NCBI RefSeq assembly: GCF_000026145.1
Contig: NC_009445.1
Span: 186,001 to 250,000 of the forward strand
Direction: 5' to 3'
Source: Bradyrhizobium sp. ORS 278
Lineage (GTDB): Bacteria > Pseudomonadota > Alphaproteobacteria > Rhizobiales > Xanthobacteraceae
DNA: 64,000 bases
Under the pieces are notes generated by a model. It saw only the letters and a program-made list of their open reading frames with translations, was not told where the DNA came from and made no database searches. Shown in pieces: positions 55,580-64,000 of the stretch (position 1 is its first letter; every line of letters starts with the position of its first letter). A program made the position numbers and the translations under genes.

Positions 55580-58084
55580 ATGATGCGTCTGAGACTGCCG
55601 GGCGTGCTTGCCCTGATGCTGCTGGCCATGCCCGTTTCGTCGCTGCCCCGCATGGCGGTGGCGGCACCTGCTGTTGCGGCGACGTCGATCACCGTCGAGG
55701 GCAACCGCCGCATCGAGGCCGATACCATCCGCTCCTACTTCAAGCCGGGCCCGTCCGGCGCGCTCGATGCCGGCCAGGTGGACGACGGCCTGAAGGCGCT
55801 GATCGAGACCGGCCTGTTCGCCGACGTGAAGATCGACCGTCAGGGCGGCCGGCTCATCGTGCGGGTGGTCGAAAATCCGGTGATCGGCCGCGTCGCCTTC
55901 GAGGGCAACAAGAAAGTCAAGGACGAGCAGCTCAGCGCCGAGGTGCAGTCGAAGCCGCGCGGCACGCTGTCGCGGCCGATGGTGCAGTCGGACGCGCAGC
56001 GCATAGCCGAAATCTACCGCCGCTCCGGCCGCTATGACGTCCGCGTCACGCCGGAGATCATCGAGCAGCCGAACAATCGGGTCGATCTCGTCTTCACCGT
56101 GGTCGAGGGCGTCAAGACCAGCGTGAAATCGGTCGACTTCGTCGGCAACAAAGCCTTTTCCGCCACGCGCCTGCGCGACATCATCAAGACCCGCGCCACC
56201 AACTGGCTCAGCTTCCTCGCCAGCAACGACATCTACGATCCCGACCGCGTCGAGGCCGACCGCGATCTCATCCGCCGCTTCTACCTGAAGAACGGCTATG
56301 CGGACGTTCAGGTCGTCGCCGCGCTCACTGAATATGATCCGGAACAGAAGGGCTTCCTGGTCACTTTCCAGATCGAGGAGGGCCAGCAATACCGCGTCGG
56401 CTCGGTCCAGTTCCAATCGACCATCGCAGCCCTCGACGGCAACACCTTGCGCGGCTACTCGCGCGTCAATGTCGGAGCGCTGTACAACGTCGAGCAGCTC
56501 GAGAAATCGGTCGAGGAGATGCAGATCGAGGCCTCGCGCCGCGGCTTCGCCTTCGCCGTGGTGCGCCCGCGCGGCGACCGCAATCTCGAGGCCCATACGG
56601 TCGCGATCGTGTTCTCCGTCGACGAGGGCCCGCGCACCTATATCGAGCGCATCTCGATCCGCGGCAACACCCGCACCCGGGACTATGTGATCCGGCGCGA
56701 GTTCGATATCTCCGAGGGCGACGCCTACAACCGCGCGCTGGTCGACCGCGCCGAGCGGCGGTTGAAGAACCTCGACTTCTTCAAGGACGTCAAGATCGCG
56801 ACCGAGCCGGGCTCGTCGAGCGATCGCGTGATCCTCGTGGTCAATCTCGAGGAGAAGTCGACCGGCGACTTCTCGATCTCCGGCGGCTATTCGACCACCG
56901 ACGGTGCGCTCGCCGAAGTGTCGATCTCCGAGCGCAACTTCCTCGGCCGCGGCCTGTTCGCCAAGGCGTCGGTGACGTACGGCCAGTATGCGCGCGGCGT
57001 GTCGCTGTCCTTCGTCGAGCCCTATCTCCTCGACTACCGCGTCGCGCTCGGCCTCGACGTCTCCTACCGCCAGCAGCTCGCCAACAGCTACACCAGCTAT
57101 GGCACCCGCACCGTGGGCTTCAGCCCGCGGCTCGGCTTCCAGCTCCGCGAGGACCTGTCTCTGCAGCTGCGCTACTCGCTATATCGGCAGGAGATCACCC
57201 TGCCGTCCTATCTGGCGAACTGCAACAACAACGCGGCAAACGGCCTGCTCGCCTTCAATCCGACACCGGCCTATATCCAGAGCGTGCTCGGCGGCGTCGA
57301 CCCGACCAACTCGACCACGTCAGGCGTCTATGGCTACGGCTGCTACGGCGACGGCGAATCGAGCCTGGCGGTGCGCAAGGAGCTGAACCAAGGCGCCTCG
57401 TTGACCTCGGCGCTCGGCTATACGTTGACCTACAACACGCTCGACAACACCAAGAACCCGACCGAAGGCCTCCTGATCGACTGGCGCCAGGATTTCGCCG
57501 GCGTCGGCGGCAATGTGAGCTATCTGAAATCGGCGGTCGACGCCAAATATTTCACGCTGCTGGTCTCCGAGATCGTCAGCGTCATCCATCTGCAGGGCGG
57601 CGTGCTCGAGAAGATCGGCGACAAGGACCTGCGCATGCTCGATCATTACCAGATGGGTCCGACGCTGGTCCGCGGCTTCGCCGCCAACGGCATCGGCCCG
57701 CGCGACATCACCTATCGCAGCTTCGGCGCGACGGGCGACGCGCTCGGTGGCACTAAATATTGGGGCGCCTCCGCCGAGTTGCAGATGCCGTTCTGGTTCT
57801 TGCCGAAGGAGATCGGCCTGAAAGGCTCGGTCTACGCCGACGCCGGTTCGCTGTGGGGCTACCAGGGCCCGACGTCATGGGCCGCCACCGGCGAGGTCAA
57901 CACGTCCGCATGCAAATGCGCGATGCAATATGACGACAGCAAGGTCGTCCGCTCCTCCGTCGGCGTCGGCCTGATCTGGGCCTCCCCGTTCGGCCCGCTC
58001 CGCTTCGACTATGCGGTGCCGCTGACCAAGGGCAAATACGACGTCGTGCAGGAATTCCGGTTCGGCGGCGGCACGTCGTTCTGA
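55580..58084 (+). CDS. bamA: BamA-family outer-membrane protein assembly factor
   Basis: An 834-residue Omp85 protein. A signal peptide (LPGVLALMLLAMPVSSLP, cleaved near AVAAPA) precedes five POTRA-like repeats with ITVEGNRRIEADTIRSYF, GRVAFEGNKKVKDEQL, VDFVGNKAFSATRLRDII and ISIRGNTRTRDYVIRREF, then a beta barrel with YGQYARGVSLSFVEPYLL, the conserved LVRGFAANGIGP loop and a C-terminal FRFGGGTSF ending in Phe, as the barrel signal requires. One extracellular loop region carries two Cys (LANCNNN; GYGCYGDG). The start at 55580 is the first of two tandem ATGs; an in-frame frame upstream to 55502 lacks a signal. It is unaccompanied by rseP, skp or lpxD, so it may be a second BamA copy; that cannot be tested here. 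Confidence 0.93.
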   Translation: MMRLRLPGVLALMLLAMPVSSLPRMAVAAPAVAATSITVEGNRRIEADTIRSYFKPGPSGALDAGQVDDGLKALIETGLFADVKIDRQGGRLIVRVVENPVIGRVAFEGNKKVKDEQLSAEVQSKPRGTLSRPMVQSDAQRIAEIYRRSGRYDVRVTPEIIEQPNNRVDLVFTVVEGVKTSVKSVDFVGNKAFSATRLRDIIKTRATNWLSFLASNDIYDPDRVEADRDLIRRFYLKNGYADVQVVAALTEYDPEQKGFLVTFQIEEGQQYRVGSVQFQSTIAALDGNTLRGYSRVNVGALYNVEQLEKSVEEMQIEASRRGFAFAVVRPRGDRNLEAHTVAIVFSVDEGPRTYIERISIRGNTRTRDYVIRREFDISEGDAYNRALVDRAERRLKNLDFFKDVKIATEPGSSSDRVILVVNLEEKSTGDFSISGGYSTTDGALAEVSISERNFLGRGLFAKASVTYGQYARGVSLSFVEPYLLDYRVALGLDVSYRQQLANSYTSYGTRTVGFSPRLGFQLREDLSLQLRYSLYRQEITLPSYLANCNNNAANGLLAFNPTPAYIQSVLGGVDPTNSTTSGVYGYGCYGDGESSLAVRKELNQGASLTSALGYTLTYNTLDNTKNPTEGLLIDWRQDFAGVGGNVSYLKSAVDAKYFTLLVSEIVSVIHLQGGVLEKIGDKDLRMLDHYQMGPTLVRGFAANGIGPRDITYRSFGATGDALGGTKYWGASAELQMPFWFLPKEIGLKGSVYADAGSLWGYQGPTSWAATGEVNTSACKCAMQYDDSKVVRSSVGVGLIWASPFGPLRFDYAVPLTKGKYDVVQEFRFGGGTSF

Positions 58085-58153
58085 GGCGGGTGAAGGACGA
58101 CGCTTGTAAAGGCGGCTAGAGCCCCCACTGCCGATCAGTTGGACGGTGCACTT

Positions 58154-58176
58154 CCCTCCCCGCAAGGGGGAGGGGA
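58154..58176. repeat. Family E hairpin downstream of bamA
   Basis: CCCTCCCC and GGGGAGGG flank a short loop 70 bp after the bamA stop. It could end the bamA transcript. A short T run is not seen on either side. Confidence 0.55.
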
Positions 58177-58499
58177 GCCGACCTTCCGCGCGGCGGATAG
58201 CTCGGCTCACATGAGCTGTCGCCACGATCGCATTCGTCTCATGCGCCTCGCCCGCATCCCTCCCATGCTCAAATTGCCCGTCGTGTTAGTCTGTCGCAGC
58301 ATCAGCCCTTGCACCGACGGGCAAATCAGTCGCACATTTCCGCGCGTCCTCGCTGCCGCAAGAGGGGCGTGTCGCGACCGTCACGAGACGTTGGCAGGGG
58401 GATGCGATGGGCGTGTGTCGGCGCAGCGTGATCATTCGCGCGGACGAACGGTGATGCACGCACGGTCAAGTCGCGCGGTCCTGATATCCCGACGCTGAT

Positions 58500-58760
58500 A
58501 TCAAGCGGGTGGCGATGCCTTCAGCGTGTCGCGCCCGTGATGGTGGCCAGCAAGCCGGCGCACCAGGGAGAACGCGAAGCAGCCGTTAAAACCGTTGCGC
58601 GGGGAAGGCCGGGCGTTCTCGGCCAGACCTGTGGTGACTGCCGCCTGCTTTTCTTTCTGCAGGCGGGCCACGGGCGCGGCCAGCGCCCGGCCTTCCCCGC
58701 GCCCTCTGTTGATGAGGGCGACAGGTTTCAGCACAGCTCGGGCGCATCGTGTCGCGAGAA
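58500..58760. repeat. Large structured repeat element (multi-stem)
   Basis: A perfect 15-bp stem, GGGGAAGGCCGGGCG at 58601-58615 with its complement at 58684-58698, encloses a second 8-bp stem CCGCCTGC (58641-58648) / GCAGGCGG (58659-58666) with a pyrimidine-rich loop. It is followed by a GCCCTC / GAGGGC hairpin at about 58701-58721. From memory, similar elements are scattered through Bradyrhizobium and Rhodopseudomonas genomes, but I did not check this. It is in a 944-bp gap (58085-59028) without a supported gene; short frames on both strands follow the palindromes. Confidence 0.75.
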
Positions 58761-58818
58761 CGTCCTCGCGCGCATCCACTCATTCTCGGAGGCAACGCTG
58801 CCAACGCCAATACCCACT

Positions 58819-58935
58819 GTCGTCCCTGCGAACGCAGGGACCCATAACCGCAGGGGTCAATTGGTTGGCACGGGATTGGCCGCCTGCCTGTTTCTCACAT
58901 CACGCGGTATGGGTCCCTGCGTTCGCAGGGACGAC
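58819..58935. repeat. 28-bp perfect inverted repeat (family D)
   Basis: Arms 58819-58846 and 58908-58935 are perfectly complementary over 28 bp, each itself containing GTCCCTGCGAACGCAGGGAC-type hairpins. The loop is 61 nt. Placed between the large structured repeat and the SDR gene. Confidence 0.9.
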
Positions 58936-59028
58936 ACCGATTGCTGGGAACCAGAGTGGTCTTCACGTCGCTCAAAAAGGCCTCTGCTTGCGCTGGCGCC
59001 TCGCAACGACCGCGTCGTTGCGCGCCCC

Positions 59029-59787
59029 TCACTCCCTGTTCGCCGGCGTCTGGATGAATCCCCGATTCCATGTCGGGCTGATCAGGATCTCGTTCACGCA
59101 CACCCGCGGCGGCATGCTGGCCACGAACGCGATGGTCCGGCCGAGATCCTCCGGCTGCAGCATCCGGGCCTGCTCCTCGGCGCTCGGCACGACCGGGCGC
59201 TGTTCCAGGATCGGCGTCGCCACCTCGCCCGGCATCAGGCAGCAGGCGCGCAGGCCGTTGATACATTCCTCCATGTTGAACGAATGCGTCAGCGCCAGCA
59301 CCGCGTGCTTGGTCGAAGTGTAGGCCGGGCCCGGCATCTTCGAGACGTGGCGCCCGGCCCAGGACGAGACGTTGATGATGGTGCCGTCCCGCTGCTTGCG
59401 CATCGCCGGCAGCACCGCCTTCATGCAATACAGCACGCCGTTGAGATTGATCTCGACCAGCTGATTCCAGCCGTCGAGCGTCATGTCGTCCCAGCGCCGC
59501 CGCGGCACGTTCACGCCGGCGGAGTTGACCAGCAGGTCGATGCGGCCGTGACGCATCAGGATGGCGTCGGCCGCGGCCTGCGCGTCGGCGGACTTGGCGA
59601 CGTCGAGCGCGATGGCTTCCGCCGTGCCGCCATCCGCCACGATCCGGGCCACCACGGCATCCAGCACCGCCTTGCGCCGGCCGGACACCACCACCGTCCA
59701 GCCATCTGCCGCCAGCGCCAGCGCTCCGGCCTCGCCGATCCCCGTGCCGCCGCCCGTGATCCAGGCGATTCGTTTCCCCTTGGTCAT
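59029..59787 (-). CDS. Short-chain dehydrogenase/reductase
   Basis: A 252-residue classical SDR. The NAD(P)-binding motif TGGGTGIG is at 11-18, ARxxR-like RR at 37-38 suggests NADP preference, NSAG at 88-91, and the catalytic set is N114, S142, Y156 and K160 (GPAYTSTKHA). Two aspects fit the YdfG-like or 3-oxoacyl-ACP-reductase-like group, but the substrate cannot be assigned. It is divergent from matB (179-bp gap). Confidence 0.9.
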   Translation of the reverse strand: MTKGKRIAWITGGGTGIGEAGALALAADGWTVVVSGRRKAVLDAVVARIVADGGTAEAIALDVAKSADAQAAADAILMRHGRIDLLVNSAGVNVPRRRWDDMTLDGWNQLVEINLNGVLYCMKAVLPAMRKQRDGTIINVSSWAGRHVSKMPGPAYTSTKHAVLALTHSFNMEECINGLRACCLMPGEVATPILEQRPVVPSAEEQARMLQPEDLGRTIAFVASMPPRVCVNEILISPTWNRGFIQTPANRE

Positions 59788-59966
59788 ATCCCAGCGTCTC
59801 CCGTTGCCTTCGAAAGGGCGTTTTTGCTAAGGCAGCCTCGATCAGAGACGGCAATCCCGGCGACGTCGCCGCTGCCATCCGTCCCGGCCCTTTTCGTCTT
59901 CGTCGAGCCCGATGTTCCGCCGGCTGAAACCGCCGGCCCGGCCGCGCTCTTGAGGGGAATGTTTGC

Positions 59967-61493
59967 ATGAACCACGCCGCCAACACCAATCTGTTCGCCC
60001 GCCTGTTCGATGGTCTCGACGATCCCAGCCGGCTCGCGATCGAGACCCACGACGGACAGCGCATCACTTATGGCGACCTGGTCGCCCGCGCGGGACAGAT
60101 GGCGAATGTGCTGGTGTCGCGGGGCGTGAAGCCGGGCGATCGCGTCGCGGCGCAGACCGAGAAGTCGGTGTCGGGCCTCGTGCTCTATCTCGCCACGGTC
60201 CGTGCCGGCGGCGTCTACCTGCCGCTCAACACCGCCTACACCCTCAACGAGCTCGACTATTTCATCGGCGATGCCGAGCCGACCGTGGTGGTGTGCGATC
60301 CCTCGAAGGCCGAGGGCATCGGCGCCCTCGCGGCCAAGGTCGGCGCCAAGGTGGAAACGCTGGATGCGTCGGGCAGGGGCTCTTTGACCGACGCCGCGGA
60401 CAAGGCGGAGACCGCGTTCATCACCGTGCCGCGTGCCCCGGACGATCTCGCCGCGATCCTCTACACCTCCGGCACGACCGGCCGCTCCAAGGGCGCGATG
60501 CTGTCCCACGACAATCTCGCCTCGAACTCGCTGACCCTGATCGACTACTGGCGCTTCACCAGGGACGACGTGCTGATCCACGCGCTGCCGATCTATCACA
60601 CCCACGGCCTGTTCGTGGCCAGCAACGTGACGCTGTTCGCGCGGGCGTCGATGATCTTCCTGCCGAAGCTCGATCCGGATCTCATTATCAATCTGATGGC
60701 GCGTGCCACGGTGCTGATGGGTGTGCCGACCTTCTACACGCGGCTGCTGCAGAACCCGCGGCTGAGCAAGGAGACGACCAGCCACATGCGGCTCTTCATC
60801 TCCGGCTCGGCGCCGCTGCTCGCCGACACGCATCGCGAGTGGTTTGCGCGGACCGGCCATGCCGTGCTCGAGCGCTACGGCATGACCGAGACCAACATGA
60901 ACACGTCGAATCCCTATGCGGGCGAGCGGGTGCCCGGCGCGGTCGGCTTCCCGCTGCCGGGCGTTTCCGTGCGCGTCACCGATCCCGAGACTGGCAAGGA
61001 ACTCGCGCGCGACGACATCGGCATGATCGAGGTGAAGGGTCCGAACGTGTTCAAGGGCTATTGGCGGATGCCGGAGAAGACCAAATCGGAATTCCGCCCC
61101 GACGGCTTCTTCATCACCGGCGACCTCGGCAAGATCGATCCGCAGGGCTACGTCCACATCGTCGGCCGCGGCAAGGATCTGGTGATCTCCGGCGGCTTCA
61201 ACGTCTATCCGAAGGAGATCGAGAGCGAGATCGACGCCATGCCGGGCGTGGTCGAGTCCGCGGTCATCGGCGTGCCGCATGCCGATTTCGGCGAGGGTGT
61301 CACCGCCGTCGTGGTGCGCCAGCCAGGCGCCGATGTCAGCGAGGTCGGCGTGCTCAAGGGGCTCGATGGCCGGCTCGCGAAGTTCAAGATGCCCAAGCGC
61401 GTGTTCGTCGTCGATGAACTGCCGCGCAACACCATGGGCAAGGTGCAGAAGAACGTGCTGCGTGACCAGTACAAGGACATTTATACGAAGTGA
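59967..61493 (+). CDS. matB: Malonyl-CoA synthetase
   Basis: A 508-residue acyl-CoA synthetase that activates malonate to malonyl-CoA through malonyl-AMP. The P-loop TSGTTGRSKGA is at 167-177; YGMTETNMNTSNPYAGERV is the acid-specific A5 region, and GRGKDLVISGGFNVYPKEIE the hinge. The catalytic Lys is K492 in RNTMGKVQKN. By memory the sequence aligns along its length with Rhizobium MatB. matA (decarboxylase) and matC (transporter) do not accompany it here, so it may salvage free malonate. Expression can be regulated by Lys acetylation in Rhodopseudomonas (established for its MatB, at the GK lysine). Confidence 0.93.
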   Translation: MNHAANTNLFARLFDGLDDPSRLAIETHDGQRITYGDLVARAGQMANVLVSRGVKPGDRVAAQTEKSVSGLVLYLATVRAGGVYLPLNTAYTLNELDYFIGDAEPTVVVCDPSKAEGIGALAAKVGAKVETLDASGRGSLTDAADKAETAFITVPRAPDDLAAILYTSGTTGRSKGAMLSHDNLASNSLTLIDYWRFTRDDVLIHALPIYHTHGLFVASNVTLFARASMIFLPKLDPDLIINLMARATVLMGVPTFYTRLLQNPRLSKETTSHMRLFISGSAPLLADTHREWFARTGHAVLERYGMTETNMNTSNPYAGERVPGAVGFPLPGVSVRVTDPETGKELARDDIGMIEVKGPNVFKGYWRMPEKTKSEFRPDGFFITGDLGKIDPQGYVHIVGRGKDLVISGGFNVYPKEIESEIDAMPGVVESAVIGVPHADFGEGVTAVVVRQPGADVSEVGVLKGLDGRLAKFKMPKRVFVVDELPRNTMGKVQKNVLRDQYKDIYTK

Positions 61494-61500
61494 CGGCGGC

Positions 61501-61758
61501 TTAGCGCCGCCGCGCAATCGCAAGACCCGCAAGCGCGGCCAGCGGCGGCGCGGCGCAGATCAGCGCGAGCTTGACCACGGCGAGCCAGGCGATCTCGTGC
61601 TGGATGGCGATGGCCAGGCATGCGGCGAACAGCCCGGCGGCCGTGAAGCCGAGGATGCAGGTCAACGGCTCCTCGGCCGGCTCCTGCAAGGACACTTTGC
61701 GGACGGGCAGCGCCGCCTGGAGTTCCCTGGGACTCGGCCGGACGGTGGGAACGGGCAT
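61501..61758 (-). CDS. Small membrane protein of unknown function
   Basis: An 85-residue protein with two hydrophobic segments in its second half (LTCILGFTAAGLFAACLAIA and WLAVVKLALICAAPPLAALAGLAIA), ending in ARRR. It is convergent with matB (8-bp gap). Frame is compact between matB and the next gap, and the protein has good membrane-protein composition, so it is probably real; no family recognised. Confidence 0.6.
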   Translation of the reverse strand: MPVPTVRPSPRELQAALPVRKVSLQEPAEEPLTCILGFTAAGLFAACLAIAIQHEIAWLAVVKLALICAAPPLAALAGLAIARRR

Positions 61759-62332
61759 CGGACCTCCCTGCAGCGCGTCTCATCTGTCCGTTTCTCGTCG
61801 CAGACTAGGTCACGCCGCCCGCACCGGACATGCGGCAAAATCGAGCAGCCGCGAGAACGGGAGTGCGGCTGCAGGAACGGGGACGTTGGCGTCGACTTGC
61901 CCCGGCGCAAAGCGCCGGCTTCCCTTGCGAGCCTTTTTTCGCCCCGCGAATCCTTCCGGGCAGCCTTGCAGAATCATTGGCCTGTCGAGCTCGCACCGCG
62001 CGAAACCGGCTTAGGCAGGCCCGTAGTTAAGCGGTGAATCAATGCTCTACGATCTGCGTTATTTACTAGTTGTCCGGAGTTCGCTGCAGCAGTGTTGAGG
62101 AGTTAGAAGTGAACAGAAATTCGCTGCATGATGGGTTGGTTCGGCTCTGGTATACCACGACGGACATTGATCCTTTTTTCATCGGTCACGTAGTACTGAA
62201 TCACTGTTCGGATTCGGGCCATTTGTCCGTTGCAACACCTGTTCCTTCTCCGTAAATAAAGCCCGCCTGCCGATCCCACACGGCCGCAAGCCCCTTCCGT
62301 TCACGGCCCACAAGAAATCATCAAAGCAACCA
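61759..62332. other. Gene-poor stretch upstream of sdhC
   Basis: About 570 bp without a clear gene. Its right half (about 62040-62260) has visibly more A and T than its neighbours. It must contain the promoter of sdhCDA. A small frame at 62109-62255 is listed separately. No hairpin repeat of the families found elsewhere is seen. Confidence 0.5.
62109..62255 (+). CDS. Possible small ORF upstream of sdhC (uncertain)
   Basis: A 48-residue frame beginning at GTG, with GAGGAG eight bases upstream. The peptide (NRNSLHDGLVRLWYTTTDID at its start) has no recognisable domain. The good ribosome-binding site and the unusual base composition are the only support. It could equally be noncoding leader sequence. 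Confidence 0.25.
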   Translation: MNRNSLHDGLVRLWYTTTDIDPFFIGHVVLNHCSDSGHLSVATPVPSP

Positions 62333-62731
62333 ATGACAGCCAGGATCGAACGACCGCTTTCGCCGCATCTGCAAACCTACCGCTGGACGCTGACGATGAT
62401 CTTGTCGATCGTCCACCGCGCCACGGGTGTTGCACTCTATTTCGGGACGCTGCTGCTGGCCTGGTGGTTGATCGCCGCCGCGTCCGGCCCCAGCGCCTAT
62501 TCCTATGTCCAGGGCTTCATGGGCAGCTTCCTCGGCCGCCTGATCGTGTTCGGCTACACCTGGGCGCTGCTGCATCACCTGCTGTCCGGCATTCGTCACT
62601 TCGTCTGGGACCTCGGTTACGGCTTCAAGCCCAACGAACGTGAGACTTTGACCTGGGGTGCACTGATCGGCGGCATCTCCTTGACCGTTCTGGTGTGGAT
62701 CGTGGCTTACGCCGTTGGAGGTGGCCGATGA
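62333..62731 (+). CDS. sdhC: Succinate dehydrogenase cytochrome b556 subunit
   Basis: A 132-residue membrane subunit of complex II. RPLSPHLQTYRWTLTMILSIVHRATG is the N-terminal signature of the family (seen at about 7-32), and heme b ligand candidates are in ALLHHLLSGIRHFVWD. Three helices are visible. Its last four bases (ATGA) overlap sdhD. Confidence 0.95.
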   Translation: MTARIERPLSPHLQTYRWTLTMILSIVHRATGVALYFGTLLLAWWLIAAASGPSAYSYVQGFMGSFLGRLIVFGYTWALLHHLLSGIRHFVWDLGYGFKPNERETLTWGALIGGISLTVLVWIVAYAVGGGR

Positions 62732-63126
62732 GCGACGCGCGCGCAAAATCGATGCGGACCCCGCTGGGCCGCGTCCGCAACCTCGGTGCGGCTCACTCCG
62801 GCACGGGAGACTTCTGGCGTCAGCGCATCACCGCGGTCGCGATGACCCTGCTGATCGTGCCGGTCGTCGTCGTCGTCATCATGCTGCTCGGCCGCAACCA
62901 GGCCGGTGCTGCGCAGATCCTCGGCTCGCTGCCGATCGCGCTGATCATGCTGCTGTTCGTGGTCGCCAGCTGCTGGCACATGAAGATCGGCATGCAGGTG
63001 ATCATCGAGGACTACGTGCACACCGAGTCGCTCAAACTCATCGCGATCATGGGCAACAACTTCTTTGCCGTGACCGTGGCGATCGCCTCGATCTACGCCC
63101 TCATCAAACTGTCCACTGGAGTCTAG
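62728..63126 (+). CDS. sdhD: Succinate dehydrogenase membrane anchor subunit
   Basis: A 132-residue anchor subunit with three hydrophobic helices. MRTPLGRVRNLGAAHSGTGDFWRQRITAVAMT and the quinone/heme-side WHMKIGMQVIIEDYVH are typical. The ATG at 62728 in the sdhC stop codon (ATGA) is the start; a longer frame from 62695 overlaps sdhC and is not supported. Confidence 0.94.
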   Translation: MSDARAKSMRTPLGRVRNLGAAHSGTGDFWRQRITAVAMTLLIVPVVVVVIMLLGRNQAGAAQILGSLPIALIMLLFVVASCWHMKIGMQVIIEDYVHTESLKLIAIMGNNFFAVTVAIASIYALIKLSTGV

Positions 63127-63129
63127 CGA

Positions 63130-64000
63130 ATGGCCGGCGGAGCAAATGGCAGCGCGAACGGCGCGCCCGCGACGAACGGAAAAGCCTATCCGATCGAGGA
63201 CCACACCTACGATGTCGTCGTGGTCGGCGCCGGCGGCGCGGGCTTGCGCGCCGTCGTCGGCTGCAGCGAAGCGGGCCTGCGCACGGCCTGCATCACCAAG
63301 GTGTTCCCGACCCGCTCGCACACCGTGGCGGCGCAGGGCGGCATCTCGGCCTCGCTCGGCAACATGCACCAGGACGACTGGCGCTGGCACATGTACGACA
63401 CCGTCAAGGGCTCCGACTGGCTCGGTGACCAGGACGCCATCGAATACATGGTCCGCAACGCGCCGGACGCCGTCTATGAGCTCGAGCATTGGGGCGTGCC
63501 GTTCTCGCGCACCGAGGACGGCAAGATCTACCAGCGCCCGTTCGGCGGCATGACCATGGACTACGGCAAGGGCCAGGCGCAGCGCACCTGCGCCGCGGCC
63601 GACCGGACCGGTCACGCGATGCTTCACACGATGTATGGCCAGTCGCTGCGCCATGCCGCGGAGTTCTTCATCGAGTTCTTCGCCATCGACCTGATCATGG
63701 ACGACCAGGGCACCTGCCGCGGCGTCATCGCGATCAAGCTCGACGACGGCACCCTGCACCGCTTCCGCGCTCAGACCACCATCCTGGCGACCGGCGGCTA
63801 CGGCCGCGCCTACGCCTCCTGCACCTCGGCGCATACCTGCACCGGCGACGGCGGCGGTATGGCGCTGCGCGCCGGCCTGCCGTTGCAGGACATGGAGTTC
63901 GTGCAGTTCCACCCGACCGGCATTTACGGCTCGGGCTGTCTGGTCACCGAAGGCGCGCGCGGCGAAGGCGGCTACCTCGTCAATTCCGAGGGCGAGCGCT
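63130..64000 (+). CDS. sdhA: Succinate dehydrogenase flavoprotein subunit (3' end cut by window)
   Basis: The catalytic FAD subunit oxidises succinate to fumarate in the TCA cycle and respiratory chain. 290 codons are present, with the frame open to the window end. The dinucleotide-binding [15 protein letters not shown] follows a 26-residue Gly/Ala-rich N-terminal extension, the FAD-attaching His is in [19 protein letters not shown], and [39 protein letters not shown] and [23 protein letters not shown] surround the substrate site. sdhB is expected outside the window. Starts 3 bp after sdhD. Confidence 0.97.
   Translation, partial: MAGGANGSANGAPATNGKAYPIEDHTYDVVVVGAGGAGLRAVVGCSEAGLRTACITKVFPTRSHTVAAQGGISASLGNMHQDDWRWHMYDTVKGSDWLGDQDAIEYMVRNAPDAVYELEHWGVPFSRTEDGKIYQRPFGGMTMDYGKGQAQRTCAAADRTGHAMLHTMYGQSLRHAAEFFIEFFAIDLIMDDQGTCRGVIAIKLDDGTLHRFRAQTTILATGGYGRAYASCTSAHTCTGDGGGMALRAGLPLQDMEFVQFHPTGIYGSGCLVTEGARGEGGYLVNSEGER

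Noticed and set aside
58501..58779. A 92-codon reverse frame and a long forward frame across the structured repeat
   Set aside because: Both follow the palindromic stems; reading through stem arms on both strands is expected for an inverted repeat.
1..64000. Prophage, insertion sequences, CRISPR arrays, tRNA and rRNA genes
   Set aside because: I looked through gaps and frames and saw no integrase or transposase, no spaced repeats, and no cloverleaf or rRNA segments. A search with dedicated models could still reveal small RNAs.

Overview
The window is a GC-rich chromosomal core segment of an alphaproteobacterium. The protein sequences, the gene order (leuS-lptE-holA, parB-parA-rsmG-mnmG-mnmE-rho-hemJ, maf-coaE-dnaQ, hisB-DUF2628-hisHAFE) and the dispersed palindromic intergenic repeats point to the Bradyrhizobium / Nitrobacteraceae group (inference from memory; no search was run). 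I see no prophage, insertion sequence, CRISPR array, rRNA or tRNA. Nearly all genes are housekeeping. The first gene (rph) and the last (sdhA) are cut by the window edges.

Layout. 1-14.4 kb: rph-rdgB-hemW, an LpoA-like lipoprotein divergent from rsmI-yraN-gshB, xthA, a cyclic-nucleotide-binding protein and an OmpR-type regulator, an L,D-transpeptidase-fold protein, a FAH-family protein, a YggS-type PLP protein, and two convergent diguanylate cyclases. 14.7-18.9 kb: leuS-lptE-holA. 19.4-27.7 kb: a leftward block parB, parA, rsmG, mnmG, mnmE, rho, hemJ carrying six parS-like palindromes (four between mnmG and mnmE, two at and in rsmG). 27.68-28.09 kb: a gene-free, partly AT-rich stretch, which I propose as the chromosomal replication origin. 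28.1-34.9 kb: a mostly rightward block beginning with a PPDK/PPS regulatory protein, then maf, coaE, dnaQ, secB (reverse strand), a Tim44-domain protein, mltA and an Smr protein. 34.9-43.9 kb: an unknown membrane protein, hslU/hslV with two small genes between them, and hisB-DUF2628-hisH-hisA-hisF-hisE-coaA. 44.2-58.1 kb: a hybrid histidine kinase, an exported protein, comM, a DUF2336 protein, lolA-ftsK-aminotransferase and a BamA-family protein away from its usual neighbours. 59.0-64 kb: an SDR, malonyl-CoA synthetase (matB), a small membrane protein and sdhCDA.

How it fits together. Genes on the two sides of 27.7-28.1 kb are transcribed mainly away from it, and the ParABS segregation system lies 4-8 kb away, as expected next to an alphaproteobacterial origin. 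Cell-envelope work recurs: lptE and bamA (outer-membrane assembly), lolA (lipoprotein carriage), mltA (peptidoglycan turnover) and ftsK (division and chromosome translocation).

The main non-ordinary content is in the intergenic gaps: several families of near-perfect inverted repeats, one large multi-stem element (about 58.5-58.75 kb), a 161-bp nested palindrome (about 55 kb), and a parS site that coincides with the start codon of rsmG. I did not find a convincing new multi-gene system.
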